Shown: positions 12,837 through 39,046 of the stretch, in pieces
Position numbering within the stretch: the first letter of the stretch is position 1
Layout: each line of letters opens with the position of its first letter
Assembly (NCBI GenBank): GCA_009746045.1
Contig: RPFO01000130.1
Span: 1,954,125 to 2,018,124 of the forward strand
Origin: Mesostigma viride
Lineage: Eukaryota > Streptophyta > Mesostigmatophyceae > Mesostigmatales > Mesostigmataceae
Direction of reading: 5' to 3'
DNA: 64,000 bases
The notes under the pieces: model-generated
What the model was told of the DNA's origin: nothing
What the model saw: the letters and a program-made list of their open reading frames with translations, nothing else
Databases searched by the model: none
Program-made: the position numbers and the translations under genes

Positions 12837-15800
12837 ATGCTTGGCTTTTATGGCAACGTGCAGAGGATTATCTCGACGTGTGCACTCGTATCTTACTGTA
12901 AATTAGTGTTGCTTTCTGCACTTTATTTTGTTGAAGGCCTGCCTCATGGCTTTCAAGACACGTGGCTGCCCCTGCTGTTCCGTAGCGGCGGCGCATCCAT
13001 TGGTGCTGTCAGTCTGCTGGGGCTGCTGAAAGTGCCATGGCTGTTAAAACCGCTGGTGTCTCCTCTCGTGGACGCAACGGCTCGGAGATGCCCACCAACT
13101 CGGCCTGATAGGACACGGGCGCGCATGCGGTGGATCCGGCCCCTGCAGGCGGCGCTCACGCTGGCATTTCTCGGCTGCGCTTGCGTGTTTCCCGCCGTTT
13201 TCCCTGCGCCCGGCATCACAGCCGGGCCGGCCTCTCCCCCTGCGCCCAACTGTACCACCCTTACAAAGGAACCTCCCATCTGTTCTGAATACAATGCACG
13301 AGACATTTCGTCAGGCAGGCATGCGGTGGGTGCGGACACGACGGAATGCACTTCCCAAGAACAGTATTCTGAAACCGTTCAGGGGATTGCCGGCGCAGTT
13401 TGTCCTGCCACGGACCCATGTCCGTGGAACACGGTCACTCCACCTGCGCACATATCCTCTCCTGAAATCCCAAGTTCAGCCTACGACGCCTCTGCAGAAC
13501 GCCGGAAAGCAGTGCTAGAGGCCAAGGAGGCTGTGGAGCCAACGCCAGCATTAAGTAGGCGGCCAGGTGACGCCCCACCTGCGGTCTCCCCCACCCAAGC
13601 CCCGCACGCCCGCGCGTCGATAACTCCACAAGTCGATCACGTTGCGCTCCCCCATGGGTCCTCTGCATGCCTCAAGGCCTCGCAAGACCATGACGACACC
13701 TCTGCCAGCACGCTACCCTCGCAAGACAATAACGTGGCTTCTGCAAGCTTTATACCCCCGCAAAGCAGCCGCGTCGCATTTGCGGGCTTCCTCCTGCTGG
13801 CGAACACGGCGGCGGCGACGATGGATGTGGCGGTCGACAGCATGGCAGTGGATGTGCTGGCGACGCCCCACGAGCGCGGGTGGGGCAACGCGGCGCAAGT
13901 CGTCGGCTTTAAGGCGGGCATGCTGTTCAGCTCCGCGGTCTTCGGATGGAGCCTGCCTTCAAGTGGCGCCCTCAAGAGTGGTGAAGCTGGCAGTGACCTG
14001 GGTGGCAGTGACGGTTCTGGTGCCTTTTGTCGTCCTTGCATGGGTGGCAGTGACCTGGGTCATGGTGACCCGGGGTCTAAAGGCCCCAGCAAGAGTGGCA
14101 TGGGTGGCAGTGACCTGGGCTCTGGTGGTGACCTGGGCTCTGGCGTCGTGGGTGGCAGTGACACGGGGTCGAGAGGCACCGCCACTACCACCCAGGAGCT
14201 CTTGGGCAAGAGCGCTCGCCGTGGGGGCACTGGCCGTGAAGGTCCTGGCGGTGAACGCGTTTGTGGAAATACTTGCCTAGGGGCCGCCGGCGGTGGCAGG
14301 GGGGACTTTGGCAGGGACGAACTTGGTTGCAGCGTTGACAGCGATGACGCGAACACGTGCACCAGGGGCGGCGGCAGCATCACTGAGGACTTTGGCAGCA
14401 ACGGACTTCCCAGCACAAGGCGTGGCAGCAACCGACTTGGTTGCAGCCTTGGTCCAGATCTCGGCAGCACAGGAGGTGGCAGCTCGCGGCAAGATGTCCC
14501 GAAAAGGGCCTCGTGGTGTGGGGAGGGCTTGGCCGGTGGCCAGGGAGGTTCACCAGGGGCCCCTGGCGGTTCCCCGTGGCAGCTGGGTGTCTTCCACCAC
14601 CTGGCAGCCACCGTGCTTGTGCTCTCATTGGCCAGTGCGGGGCTGGTGGCGTGCTTAATGTGGGCCATGGCGGCAAGTGAGGCTGTCGAGGATGTCACTG
14701 TGGCGGATACCAATACTGGTGTTGTATCTGGTAGTAATGTATCTGATACCAGTTTTGTATCGGGTGCCCAGGGTAGCCCATGCGGTTTGCGGCGAGTAAC
14801 GGCGGCCGAGGCAGCGCATGACAGCAGTCATGTCAGAGGCAGCAAGGGAGGTTGCACTGGGCAGGAGGATGGTGGCGGCGGCAGCAGCGAGACCTACAGC
14901 AAGGGGGGTGGCGGCCTGTCCGTGATGCGGGTGCTGGCGGCTACTTTCTGGGACCGCGCGCAGGTGAGTTGTCCTTCTCCTGGCATGGCAGCGCTTGGAC
15001 CGCCGACAGCACATTTGGCCGCCGACGCCTATTCCATTCAACCTATCAACGGGCCGACCACACCACACCTTCATATGAGGATCCTGCATGTTCCAAGCAT
15101 ATTCTATTCAACCTAATTTAATTACAGGTGGACCACACCCACCTCTATAGGGAGATTGTGTACGTTCCTACGGACCCTGACCGGCTGCTGAACTGCTGAA
15201 CGTGCCCCTGTTCCTAGTGTAGAACCCTACCCATACAGTATGTTACCCATACAGTATATAACCCTCACACTGGCGTTGCCCCTGTTCCTAGTATAGAACC
15301 CTCACACTGACGTTGACGATTCCGACCATGGTAATTATTAGCAACAACCACATCTGCCCAGTGGCAGCTCTCCTCACCTACTAGAATCAATAGCACAGTC
15401 ACTGATAAGATACCACTATACCACTGCTTAGACTAGTACAACACATGCGACCTAAATCGCGATCCTATGCTCGCTATCTACCTAACAATAGGTCACCGTG
15501 TCGCTATCTACCTCACAATAGGTCACCGTGTCGCTATCCTATGCTTGCTATCTACCTCACAATAGGTCACCCTATCGCTATCCTATGCTCGCTATCTACC
15601 TCACAATAGGTCACCCTATCGCTATCCTATGCTTGCTTCTAGCTCCTGCTGACCCATAACAAGTTATCTGTTTGCCAACCGTGCACATGAGCCCCATGTT
15701 GTTATTGGCGCCCATGCAGCTTCTCACTGCCCTCCTTGTCCACACTTGATATACCTAACACCATCCTCTCTCACAATGGTCCGCCCGGTGGCCACTGTCT

Positions 15801-16655
15801 ATCACGGCGCCAGCTGCTCACCGTCCTGCTCGTCCTCACCTACAAGGCGGGCGAGACGATCGGCGATGCCCTCTTCAAGCTCTTCCTCCTCGACCACTCG
15901 CCCTTTGGCCTCGCCGCCATCGGCGCGTGGCACGCGGGCGCGGGAGCGCTCAGCTTCTCCATCGCAGGGTCCCTGGGGGCGGCGCGCTCGCCTCTCGCGG
16001 CGGCGGCGGCCGGCGCGCGCTGCGCTGGCTGGCGGCCGCGTGCCTGGTCGCGCAGGCGCTGCGATGCGGCATTGTGTTCGCGTCGAACAACCAGTTTAGT
16101 AGAAGCAATAGCGATCATAGTTCAATAAGCGATAGCAATCCTTGTGTATATAGCATTAGTAATTATAGCAACATGGGTTCCATCTGCGATATCAGTGCTA
16201 CCCGAACGGGACGGGTGGGCAATGCCCAGCCTTTGGAGCCCATTGAGCGCTCTCTGAGCGATGATGATACGTCCTCGAACGGTCATGCCGCAAGCGGTCC
16301 CTTGGTTGAAGACCTCTCAATGGATTCGAGCGTCATAAACTTTGAAGAATTCTCGTGGCAAGCACTGTCGTCGTCAAGGCGTGCTCTGGAGTGGGTCGTC
16401 CGGGGCAGCATCTACCTGGAGAGCGCCACGGGGGGCGCACTCACCACCGTCATGTTCACGTTCATGATGGAGACCGTGCGCCCGGACATTGCGGCAACGC
16501 ACTACGCGGCGCTTGCAAGCCTCGAGGTGGCTGGCAAGGCCAGCGCGGGCCTGCTGGCAGGGCCGCTGGCAGAGGCAGTTGGGTACTGCGGCGCGTTCAC
16601 CATGTCGGTTTGTTTTTCGGCCGCATTCTGGTTCCTCACGCTGTGCGTGCCCTAG
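12837..16655 (+). CDS. MFS transporter of the MFSD3/AmpG-like group, with an apparent one-base frameshift
   Basis: Two exons are supported: 12837-14963 (donor GTGAGT) and 15814-16655. The ATG at 12837 is preferred to the upstream in-frame TTG. The N-terminal helices carry LSALYFVEGLPHGFQDTWLP and LLGLLKVPWLLKPLVSPLVD. The fourth/fifth-helix region has TMDVAVDSMAVDVL and NAAQVVGFKAGMLFSSAVFG, features of the MFSD3/AmpG/acetyl-CoA-transporter-like MFS group. After the intron come VLTYKAGETIGDALFKLFLLD and, near the C terminus, TTVMFTFMMETVRP and ATHYAALASLEVAGKASAGL. Two low-complexity insertions (about residues 110-310 and 380-575, the second rich in GGSDLG) make it much longer than the roughly 400-500 residues usual for the family. 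Exon 2 must change frame at the G5 run 15975-15979: one added base would join SIAGSLG to GALASRGGGG. This is either an assembly error or a broken allele. The substrate is unknown. Confidence 0.75.
15466..15652. repeat. Degenerate tandem repeat in the transporter intron
   Basis: Four units of about 33-60 bp share CGCTATCTACCTCACAATAG and GTCACC. The repeat lies between transporter exons 1 and 2. The rest of this intron (14964-15813) shows no supportable exon. Confidence 0.8.
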
Positions 16656-16776
16656 TTCTTTCATCCATATATTTAATCGTTCGGTCTTCATTTGTTCATG
16701 CATTCTCTTATTGATTCATTCAATGATTCGTGTTCATCCATTCGGGTATGTTCTGTACAGTCATGTACTTTCATTA

Positions 16777-16982
16777 CAGTCATTCACGTTGGGTTGGCTT
16801 AAGTTGTGTTCACGCCTTAAGTTGGGTCGAATAGGATTTCGGCATTACAAGTTCAAAGTAGTTCAGAATAGTATGTTTTAGTATCTTTAGTTCAAATTAG
16901 TAGAATTGAGTATAATCATTCACGCCTTAAGTTGGGTTGACCCCTCAAAAACCTCGAACCCAACTTAAGGCGTGAATGACTG
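16777..16982. mobile_element. 206-bp MITE with mariner/pogo-style ends and TA target duplication
   Basis: The element starts CAGTCATTCACG and ends CGTGAATGACTG, a perfect 12-bp terminal inverted repeat starting CAGT. It is flanked by TA on both sides (16775-16776 and 16983-16984). The right part holds a second inverted repeat (arms CATTCACGCCTTAAGTTGGG) that can fold into a hairpin at about 16917-16979. There is no coding capacity. It lies about 120 bp after the transporter stop. Confidence 0.75.
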
Positions 16983-17089
16983 TACTCCATTCATTTACTC
17001 GCAACATTCATCTGCGCATCCGCGGCGACAAGATCGACTGGCCCAACTGGGAATCACTGCTTCAGCAACCGGTAGAGTATATCTGCGGA

Positions 17090-18660
17090 CTACCATCCAA
17101 TGCGGCTACCTGCACTGCGACGACCAGGACATCGATCCGTGAGGCGGCGTCTCGGGGGCGGCCTCAAGGTCCACCTGCATGCCAGCCGACGGGCAGGCGC
17201 GGAAATCGCGCAGGCATTCAGGAGCTCCCGCAGCAAGGATACCGTCCGAGCTGTAGTGGAGGAGCAGCTGGCGCCGATCGTTGGGCAGCTCGCAGCCTTG
17301 ACTGTGCCTGACGGCCCGCTCAACACCATCACTGCCAAGGTCAACAACATTGAAGCCAAAGTTGCACACAAGCTCCAGCCCCAATTTACCGCCACATGCA
17401 CAAGCTAGAGCACATTGTCGCCCAGTTTTCCGAGGCCACTGCCACTGTGACCACCCGCCTTAACCAGGTGGAAGGCAAAGTTGGCCATGCAGGGCATCGT
17501 TGCTACCAAGGTGGACGCCCTGGCCATGCAGGTCCCCGAGATAGCCGAGCGAACGGCCACCATTGCCGCCCAACCCGCTGGTCGGGCCAGCGATGACCCC
17601 TCGACTCGCGCATCCTGGGCGGGTCACCTGCTCAAGAGCCAGGTTGAACCTCTACCACCACCGCCATTAACACCAAGCTACAGGAGCTGGAAGACACGTA
17701 CGCGCCGCGCGAGGCCGCTGACCGCGACCGCCACCGCCACCGCTGCCAGTCGGGTCAACCTCATGTGCTTCGACAAGGCGTCGGGCGAGACCCCAGACTC
17801 TCTCGTCGACGAGCTCAGGAACCAGCTCTTGGCGCGCATGGAGCTGCGCCAGGTGCGACACTGCGCAGGGCGCCTACCGCCTGCCCCATCCACGGGACAA
17901 GGCTGCCCCCCCCCCAGCGGCCCTCACCTTCAGCGACATCGCTGCCCGAGTTCGGTTCCTCTCTCGCCGTGCAAGAAGCTGGCGCGCACCCCCTGGTCGC
18001 TTGACGAGGACCTGACGCCAGCCCAGCAGCAGTAACGCCGGGACCAGTGGCCCGACTTCATCCGCCACAAGTCCAGCCCCGAGAAGCCCCAAGTGTACTG
18101 GTGGGGCGGGGACCTGAATGTCAACAACATTAACTGTGGAAGCCCCCCCGGGCTCTCCCGGGATAGAGCAAGCTCGTTGTCTAGATGGGGGCAATTGGAA
18201 TTGGACAGGCTTAGGCATCATTGCACGTCTTGGCATAAAGCATATTATAGCTCAGCATAGCCACTTAGCTTAAGATTCTATGTGGTGGCATTTTCAGCCA
18301 TGACTCATTGTGGCCATGCATTTGCTAGCGCCTTAGTTAGCCAACGTCTTGCCCAAGCCCACCTCACCTTATAAGCTATGCCTCAGCCTACTAGCTCAGT
18401 CAGATGGTACTCAGCATGGTTGTATTGCATGCACCCACAGTGTTGCGCCCCGGCACCCTGCTGTGGAAAAAGCGCTCTGTGGCTTGCCCACTTAATTGTG
18501 GCAGTGAGAGTATCTCGGGTCGGTGCCCCCCCCTCCCCATTGTGAATAGGGGTTGAAGGTTCCTTTACTATGTATTGGCACCCACGCGACGCAGTCACGT
18601 GCTAATTGATGAACAAATGGATTAATTAATGAATTATTGGATTAATGAATAGGGTAACTC
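17090..18660 (+). pseudogene. L1-like ORF1 element, copy A (degenerate)
   Basis: Broken reading frames translate into pieces alignable with copy B: LNTITAKVNNIEAKVAHKLQ, LEHIVAQFSEATATVTTRLN, QVPEIAERTATIAAQP, TKLQELEDTYAPREAADRDR, FDKASGETPDSLVDELRNQL and SLDEDLTPAQQQ. The heptad-like stretches suggest a coiled coil followed by a nucleic-acid-binding domain, as in ORF1 proteins of L1-type retrotransposons. That family call is tentative, as no reverse transcriptase was recognised. Frameshifts and stops make it non-functional. The 3' part (about 18340-18610) is shared with copy B and ends GTCACGTGCTAATT followed by an ATTAAT-rich tail. Confidence 0.5.
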
Positions 18661-20224
18661 CCTGCATGGGGCTTCCGGCGACGGAAATGGCTGACGGCGG
18701 TATGGCTGACGGTGGAGCTCAGATCTTTTGCGTCTGAGCCCCAAATTCGGTCAGACCACTTGCATTCGATGCGCTTTTTTCAGACGCACACGCCAGTATA
18801 ATCGGTTACGGCTGAAACCGTCGCAGTATTGCCAAAGTTACTCACGTGACAACCAGCAGCTATGACGACCCCAAAAGCAAAATGGGGTTTGGAAAAGGAG
18901 CTTTCCGGTTCCCAGCCCAACCCACTCGCCATCGTCCTTGCCTAGCCGCCTGGGCCCGCCAACCCATCGCCAGCAAACCCATCGCCAAGCGCCTCGCCTA
19001 AGCCCAAGAAATCATGCCGCGACCGCCCCAAATGGAGCCAATTCTTGCCCGGCGACAGAATGTTCTCCCAGTCCTCGCGTTGCAGGGGCTGTCGCCGCAG
19101 GAAGTCGTCGAGGTCCTCCAGTTCCTCGCACAGGAACGGAAGCTCTTCGTGCCCCCGAAGGGGGGGGCGGCTATCGACTACCGCGACACGTCCTGGCTCT
19201 ACATTTATTTATGACGAACCACGCCAACGCCTGTTTATCTTGACCAGCTACTACCAGCGCAGCCTCGGCGACATCAGCAGAGCGCTCAGCACCCCCGCCC
19301 CCGCACAGCCGGCCGGCAGCCCCATCGGCTCCCTCCCTATGCAAGGATGACATCCGCGCAGCTAGTGCTGGAGGAGCACGTCACCTGGCCGCGCTGGCCG
19401 AGAAGATGACATCGCTGAACACCACGCTCAACACGGTCGAGGCCCGGGTCTCCAATGTGGAAACCCGGGTCGTCCACAAGCTACAACCCCAGCTCACGGC
19501 CGGCTACACACCGCGGCGCAGGCTTCGGAAACGCACGCTGCACTTGTCTCTCGCCTTAACCAGGCGGAGGGCAAGTGCGGCGTGCTCATGAAGAAGCTTG
19601 AGGCCATCACCGCCCACACCGAGGCCCTGGCCACACAGGTCCCAAAGATAGCGGAGCAGACAGCCACCATTGCATCCCAGCCACCCCGGCAGGATGCTGG
19701 CGACCTCCCACCGCTCTCCTACGCGGACCTGCTGCGGACAGCGACCGCCTCCACCACCGACGCCATCGCCACGAAGATCCAGGAGCTAGAGGACCACCGC
19801 CAGTGTACAATTATGCGCCGTATTATACGGTATTATACGGTATAATACTTCATGCGCTGGATTTAGCGCATAATTTTTTATACTTATGCGTTTGAGCGTA
19901 TTAGGACGCATAATGACGCATAATCACGTATAATGCCGTATTTTCCGCGTTTTTTTTACGTTTTGCGCGGCTAGGATGCCAGAACGACAGGGCAACGATT
20001 TGAAGCCACAGATTTCGTATCTTTACTAAGTACTGACCCGTCTGAACTTTCACAATTCGACGCGATCTTATTTTGAAATTTCAGTCGGGTACGTACTGCC
20101 CACTTCACGGCCCCTTTTTTGGGCGGGAATCTGAAGAAATGCAAGGCTTAAGAACTGCGAGCTTTGTTGGCAAAGGCAGAATTGTCACCCGGCCGCAGGC
20201 CGCACGTGAGAATTGCGAGCAAAA

Positions 20225-20808
20225 ATGTCAATGTCTGACGAGGATCGTGCAATGTCTGACGAGGATGGCGAAGACGTCGACTTGTCAAGAACAACGGTGT
20301 GGACGTACATCACCAAGCACAGAATTGCCAAGGGCAACAAGCTGACCAACAACTACGAAATGACCTGCAGCCGATGTTACCATGCTTGGAGTGGCAGCAC
20401 GAGCAGGGCAACTGCGCATTTTCTTGGAGGGGACTTTGCCCACTCGGCGTGGCCATCGACCTGGCCATCAAGCAGTACGAGCAATACACCGACCAGCAGG
20501 GTGCATTTGCACAGAGCGACTGCAAGAGGCAGGCACAGGCGCCGGGCATGGTGCCGTACCAGTGGTGGCGCACCTGGGGCGGCTCCACGCCCGAGCTGCA
20601 GGAGGTGGCGATCAAGGTGCTGGCCCAGCCGGTCTCCTCGGGCTCTGTCGAGCGTGTCAACAGCGAAGCCGGCTGGATCAAGTCGCTCAAGCGAAACCGC
20701 CTGGCGCATGTCAACCACAACCGCCTCATCTACGTGCACCACAACCTCCGCGCGATTGACGCCATCAAGGATTACGACGATCAGAACACGGTTATTCCAT
20801 GGGAGTAA
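20225..20808 (+). pseudogene. hAT transposase remnant: N-terminal zinc-finger part joined to the C-terminal dimerisation region
   Basis: From the ATG at 20225 one frame reads SRTTVWTYITKHRIAKGNKL and a CSRC...H pattern like a BED finger, to about 20400. A second frame then encodes PYQWWRTWGGSTPELQEVAI, AQPVSSGSVERVNSEAGWIK and NRLIYVHHNLR, ending at the stop at 20808. This is the hAT C-terminal dimerisation region. The catalytic core expected between them (several hundred residues) is missing, and the two parts are out of frame. It cannot make an active transposase. Confidence 0.75.
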
Positions 20809-21184
20809 AGCTTTAATGTGAGCTCGCACCTAAAGGATTGATGCCGACTCACTGAGTGGGGTAGAGGCCGTAGAGCCCTGCTAGCTCCTGGTCATGGCTA
20901 TCCATTGGCTGGGTGGCCACTGGCCATAATATGCCAGGGCTGCTTGACCTCAGGCGACCGGGAGTTGGTGGATGGTGGGAGGTCTCATCTGCACACCGCT
21001 TGAGGCTCAATAGCAATGCTTTGATGCATGGCTTCTACACTATAGCGCACACATTTATCAAGACTGATTGTCTGTGACTAGTGAGGTGTTGTTTATGAGC
21101 CTGCAGAAAACAGTTGCACCATGGCAAGGGCAGCATGCAATAGTCAACTACCACATGTGTGGTATTTGACTTGATGATGTGTTT

Positions 21185-21545
21185 AATATGTTGGCCCTAT
21201 GCTGGCCCACTGCATGGTCCCCTAGTTAGTGCTGGCCATGTTTAACATGTTGGCCCCTTGCTGGCCCACTGCACGGTCCCCTAGTTATTGCTGGCCTTTT
21301 TACCATGTTGCCCCATGCTGGCCCACTGCATGAACGGTCCCCTAGTTAGTGCTGGCCTTTTTTAAAACATGTTGGCCATGGCCCCATGCTGGGCGCTGGC
21401 CCACTGCATGCATGGTCCCCTAGTTAGCGCTGGCCATGTTTAACATATGTTGGCCCCATGCTGGCCCACTGCACGGTCCCCTATAGTTATTGCTGGCCTT
21501 TTTTAACATGTTGGCCCCATGCTGGCCCACTGCACGGTCCCGACA
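21185..21545. repeat. Degenerate tandem repeat inside the hAT element
   Basis: Five or six units of roughly 50-75 bp share TTGGCCCCATGCTGGCCCAC and GGTCCCCTAGTTA. Unit lengths vary through small insertions. Non-coding. Confidence 0.7.
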
Positions 21546-23410
21546 AATTTCAGTTATTAAGTGAGACAACTATTCCTGGAAATATACACAATTGTGAATA
21601 CAGTACTATGCACACTTGCAGATGCACACATTATGCACACCACATGCACTATCTTAGTTGGGGACTTCAGTGCCGTCCGTGGTCCCCCAACGGGGACACG
21701 AGATTAATTAATATTAAATAATTAATTCAGTTAATTAATTAATTAATGCACACCACGAGTCACACACCTGTAGTCACATGCAGCTCAGTATATTCACATA
21801 GCATCGCACCATGCAAACATACTACATGCATTAATTTTATACTACTGTAGTATTTGCGTGCATGCACAGCCACATATATATATTAAAATATATAATTACT
21901 TGCATCAAAGTGAAGGCACCCAAGTAAACATAACCAATATAAAGCCACATATATACACACATACACACAATTATGCATGCGCACGTTTACATTCTCAGTA
22001 TTACATGCAATACATCGATCGTGTCCACAATGTCCACCGTATAGAGTATAGCCGAGGGTAGGGCAACCTTGGATTATGTCCAAAACAGTGTTAAAAACAT
22101 GTGGATTGATGGTGGGTGTCTTAAAATGTGTAAAATCAGAGTATTCTGAGTGTGTCCGTACGATAACGTATAATATCGTATTATACCGTATTATACCGTA
22201 TTATACATTATACTCCACCGTGACCGCATAACGCGTATAACGTACGATTTTACACTGACCACCGCCAGGCCCAGCAGCGGGAGGTCACCGACCGCGCTCG
22301 CCGCGAGTGCCGAGTGGTGCTGCGTCGTTTCCCCCAGAAGCCAGGTGAGACGTTAACCTCCCTTGCCGACGAGCTCAAGGTCCGACCAGCTCCTTACCCT
22401 CATGGGCCTGGTAGGTGAGGTAGAACTGCGTGGGTGTCACCGCCGGCCTTCCCCACTCACGGGACAAGGCGGCTCCCCCACCAGTCCTGCTCACCTTCCC
22501 CTCCCGTGAGGACAACAGCGGTTCCTCTCCTGTCGCAAGCGGTTGCACGACCTCACCTGGACGCTGGACGACGACCTGACACCCGCTCAGCAGCAGCAGC
22601 GACGCGACCTGTGGCTGGAGTACCTCCTAGGACCCCCAGAAGCCCAAGGTGTACTGGAGGGGCGGGGACCTGACGGATCAACCACAAGATGTGGAGGCCC
22701 CCCGCAGGCTATACTAGCTAATAGCCCTAGCTTGTATCCCTCGGTAGTCACTGCCGCTATGGCAGCCATGCTTAGAATGTTTGCCTAGCTGTGCCAACAT
22801 ACCTAGTCACGTGCATCACTAACGCACGGTATACAACCAGCCATGTAGCCTTAGCTTAGTCCTTGTACAGCCATGCTACATCCTGGCTATGACCAGATTC
22901 CTAGCTTGCCCACGCTCCCTGTTATGCCATGCTCACATGGGTCTTATTGCACCCACAGATTGCCGGATCGTTAGCGTGTCCGTTTAGCTAGCACGCCCGA
23001 ATGCAGCTGTGGCATGCCATGAAGGAGACTGGGGGTCTCTGCCCTTTCTCCTGTTGTGCACACACAGGGATTAAAAGCACTTCGGTGCTCCGTGACTCCC
23101 CAACGGGAGCACGAGTTTAATTAATTAATTATTTAATTAAGCCGACGTCTTGAGCCCACCTCACCTTTGTAGCATAAGCTATGCGTCAGCCTACCTATGG
23201 CCTATTGCACTGGTTGTATTGCACCCACAGTGTTGCACCCCGGCATGCACCATGCTGTGGAGAGAGCGCTCTGTGGCCTGCCCACTTGCGGCAGTGAGAG
23301 AAGCTAGGGCGCCCTCCCTCCTTCTCGCTGTGTATATAGGGTTGAAGGTTCCTTTACTCTGTATTGGCACCCACGTGACACAGTCACGTGCTTATTAATT
23401 AATTATTTAA

Positions 23411-25130
23411 GAGTATCCGGATGTGTCTTCAGGTAATCTGCCTAAGAATGTGAGAAACAAAAGGCAAGCCTGCGTAGAACTCCTGTTGGTAATGTGCAAG
23501 CTATACGGAACATTGCTCGCGCCCTATATAGCGTCTTGGTGACGGCCCCACCTCGAGCGGGGCCTCGATCATAATCTTGCGTAAGCGCCCACGCCTCCGC
23601 GCCGCGCAGGTCAGGGCATGAGATGATGACCATGGACAGGTAATTGCGTTTGACAATCCTGGTGCGCAAGGATAGATGGCAAGTAGTGATGAAGGAGACC
23701 ACCCCCAAGCCTGTGGGGGTTCCGCGTGTGACCAAGTATGGCATTCATAGCGATTCGGGCCGCGGTGCCCACACCCCTGTAACTAGGACCTAGATAGCTT
23801 ATACCATCCATTCCATCCCATGTTCCCCCCCCACTGAGGACTTATGCTCATGCACGCAGTCACGTGTCTATTAATTAATTAATTAATTAATCCTGGGCAT
23901 GGCAGAGCTACTCCACCAGCAGTGGTGCTCGTGGAGTTGCCCCACGTACGCCAGGCCGATCCGCGAGTCTTCATGTCATCTTTACGGCCGGGGAGCCAGC
24001 TGTTGAGTAGTCTGAAGCATTCGCCGCGGCCGGGGTAATGTACCACCTGGGGTGTTGTCCAGGAGGCGGAGCTCAGGGCGGGCTTCCGCCAGACCGACTG
24101 CCGTGGCCTCGCCCTTGGGGCTAATTTTTTTACTTACCACGAGTGCTGGCCTTTAGTGCCAAGCAATCCAGCCATAGCTGGCCTCCTTCGCCGGCCTGCG
24201 CTGGTTGTCTGTTTGCTAGCTGGGAGGACCCCGGCTTCTCAATTCGAGCGCGATGTCGTCGGCATTGATGAGGTCCACGAGCAAATTCTTCTTATTGGTC
24301 GCCCCCCCATTCACCATGCATGCGCATTCGTGGTCACCAGACCAAGTTCCCGGTGAGCAATGAAGATCGAACCATCATCACATGGATTGCAACACATGAG
24401 CATAGCCTTCAGTCCCCTAAAAAAGAATTATGACAAAAACTATCAAAGCAATCTTCTAGAGATATTCTCTCTGTTGGGATACACTGGCTGTCACTTTCAT
24501 ATTACTGAGGGTGGTAGATTTCATCTGCAAAATAGCACACCGCCTTTCATCATTCATGAAAGTACAATCCAATGTAGGCTTAATACGGCACTTCAAACCC
24601 AATCTTACCCCACCCAGGGACACAGCTGCCAAGTTTGGATTGACGCTCCAGCAGGGTGGGTGGTACATGGCATACACCCCTCACTGGGGGCACGCTCACG
24701 TAGTTATTCAATATCTACCAATACACTATGCCGCCCTAAAGACAAGCTCACAAATTGTGCAGCACCTTTCTTGCCAACGGCATGGCCATCCTAGAACGTG
24801 CACGCAGTTTTCACGGCTGGCCAGACTTCTGGTTATCCGATGGGGCTGCCTGGGATGATGCGACGAAAGAATTGAGTGGCGTGGCCACTGCCTCGGTAAC
24901 AGAGGAAAATGTTTTGCTGCGGTGAAAGAAAGGACGGAGTGGCAGTAAAAACAAGCAAAAGACATCCAAAAAGAAAAAGCATTCGCAAGTACGCAGTGGT
25001 CAATGCTGGGCACCGACAAATTGTAGAGCATTAAAGAAACCAAACAAACACAATCAGGATGAGAGCATAGGAAAAACACCTCCCTGCATAATCATCATCC
25101 CAACACCACAGTATATACGATTGGGGTGAC
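23411..25130. other. Transposon-derived and unassigned sequence
   Basis: A (TTAA)n tail preceded by CAGTCACGTG lies at 23853-23893, marking another insertion 3' end. Frameshifted minus-strand reading frames at 23440-23810 may be a decayed mobile-element protein, but I could not place them. No motif was recognised at 24360-24860. This region precedes the 3' end of the rhodanese-like gene. Confidence 0.4.

Positions 25131-39046
<13,916 letters not shown>

Larger units (their letters stand above)
19801..22257 (+). mobile_element. Internally deleted hAT transposon with 8-bp target duplication
   Basis: The 2457-bp element begins CAGTGTACAAT and ends with the inverse of CAGTGTAAAAT, the typical hAT terminus. 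It is flanked by the perfect 8-bp direct repeat ACCACCGC (19793-19800 and 22258-22265). Subterminal zones at both ends are packed with TATTATACGG and GCGTATAA motifs, as in hAT transposase-binding regions. It carries two short parts of a transposase and an intact pair of ends, so it is probably a non-autonomous derivative. Confidence 0.85.
18930..23410 (+). pseudogene. L1-like ORF1 element, copy B, split by a hAT transposon
   Basis: The left part (about 18930-19800) encodes LSPQEVVEVLQFLAQERKLF, LNTTLNTVEARVSNVETRVV, LEAITAHTEALATQVPKIAE and TTDAIATKIQELEDHRQ. The right part (22258 on) continues REVTDRARRECRVVLRRFPQ, KPGETLTSLADELK and WTLDDDLTPAQQQ. If the hAT insert and one target copy are ignored, the frame reads through the junction. 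The 3' end at about 23140-23400 matches copy A and finishes with GTCACGTGCTTATT and a (TTAA)n tail. Frame breaks elsewhere show it is dead. Another TTAA tail at about 23110-23140 inside it may mark a separate small insertion. Confidence 0.5.

Noticed and set aside
15128-15200. Possible extra transporter exon reading VDHTHLYREIVYVPTDPD
   Set aside because: It has an acceptor before it but reaches a stop without a convincing donor, and exon 1 joins 15814 in phase without it.
23440-23811. Minus-strand frames that might be a reverse transcriptase fragment
   Set aside because: No catalytic or family motif could be recognised, and the frame is broken.
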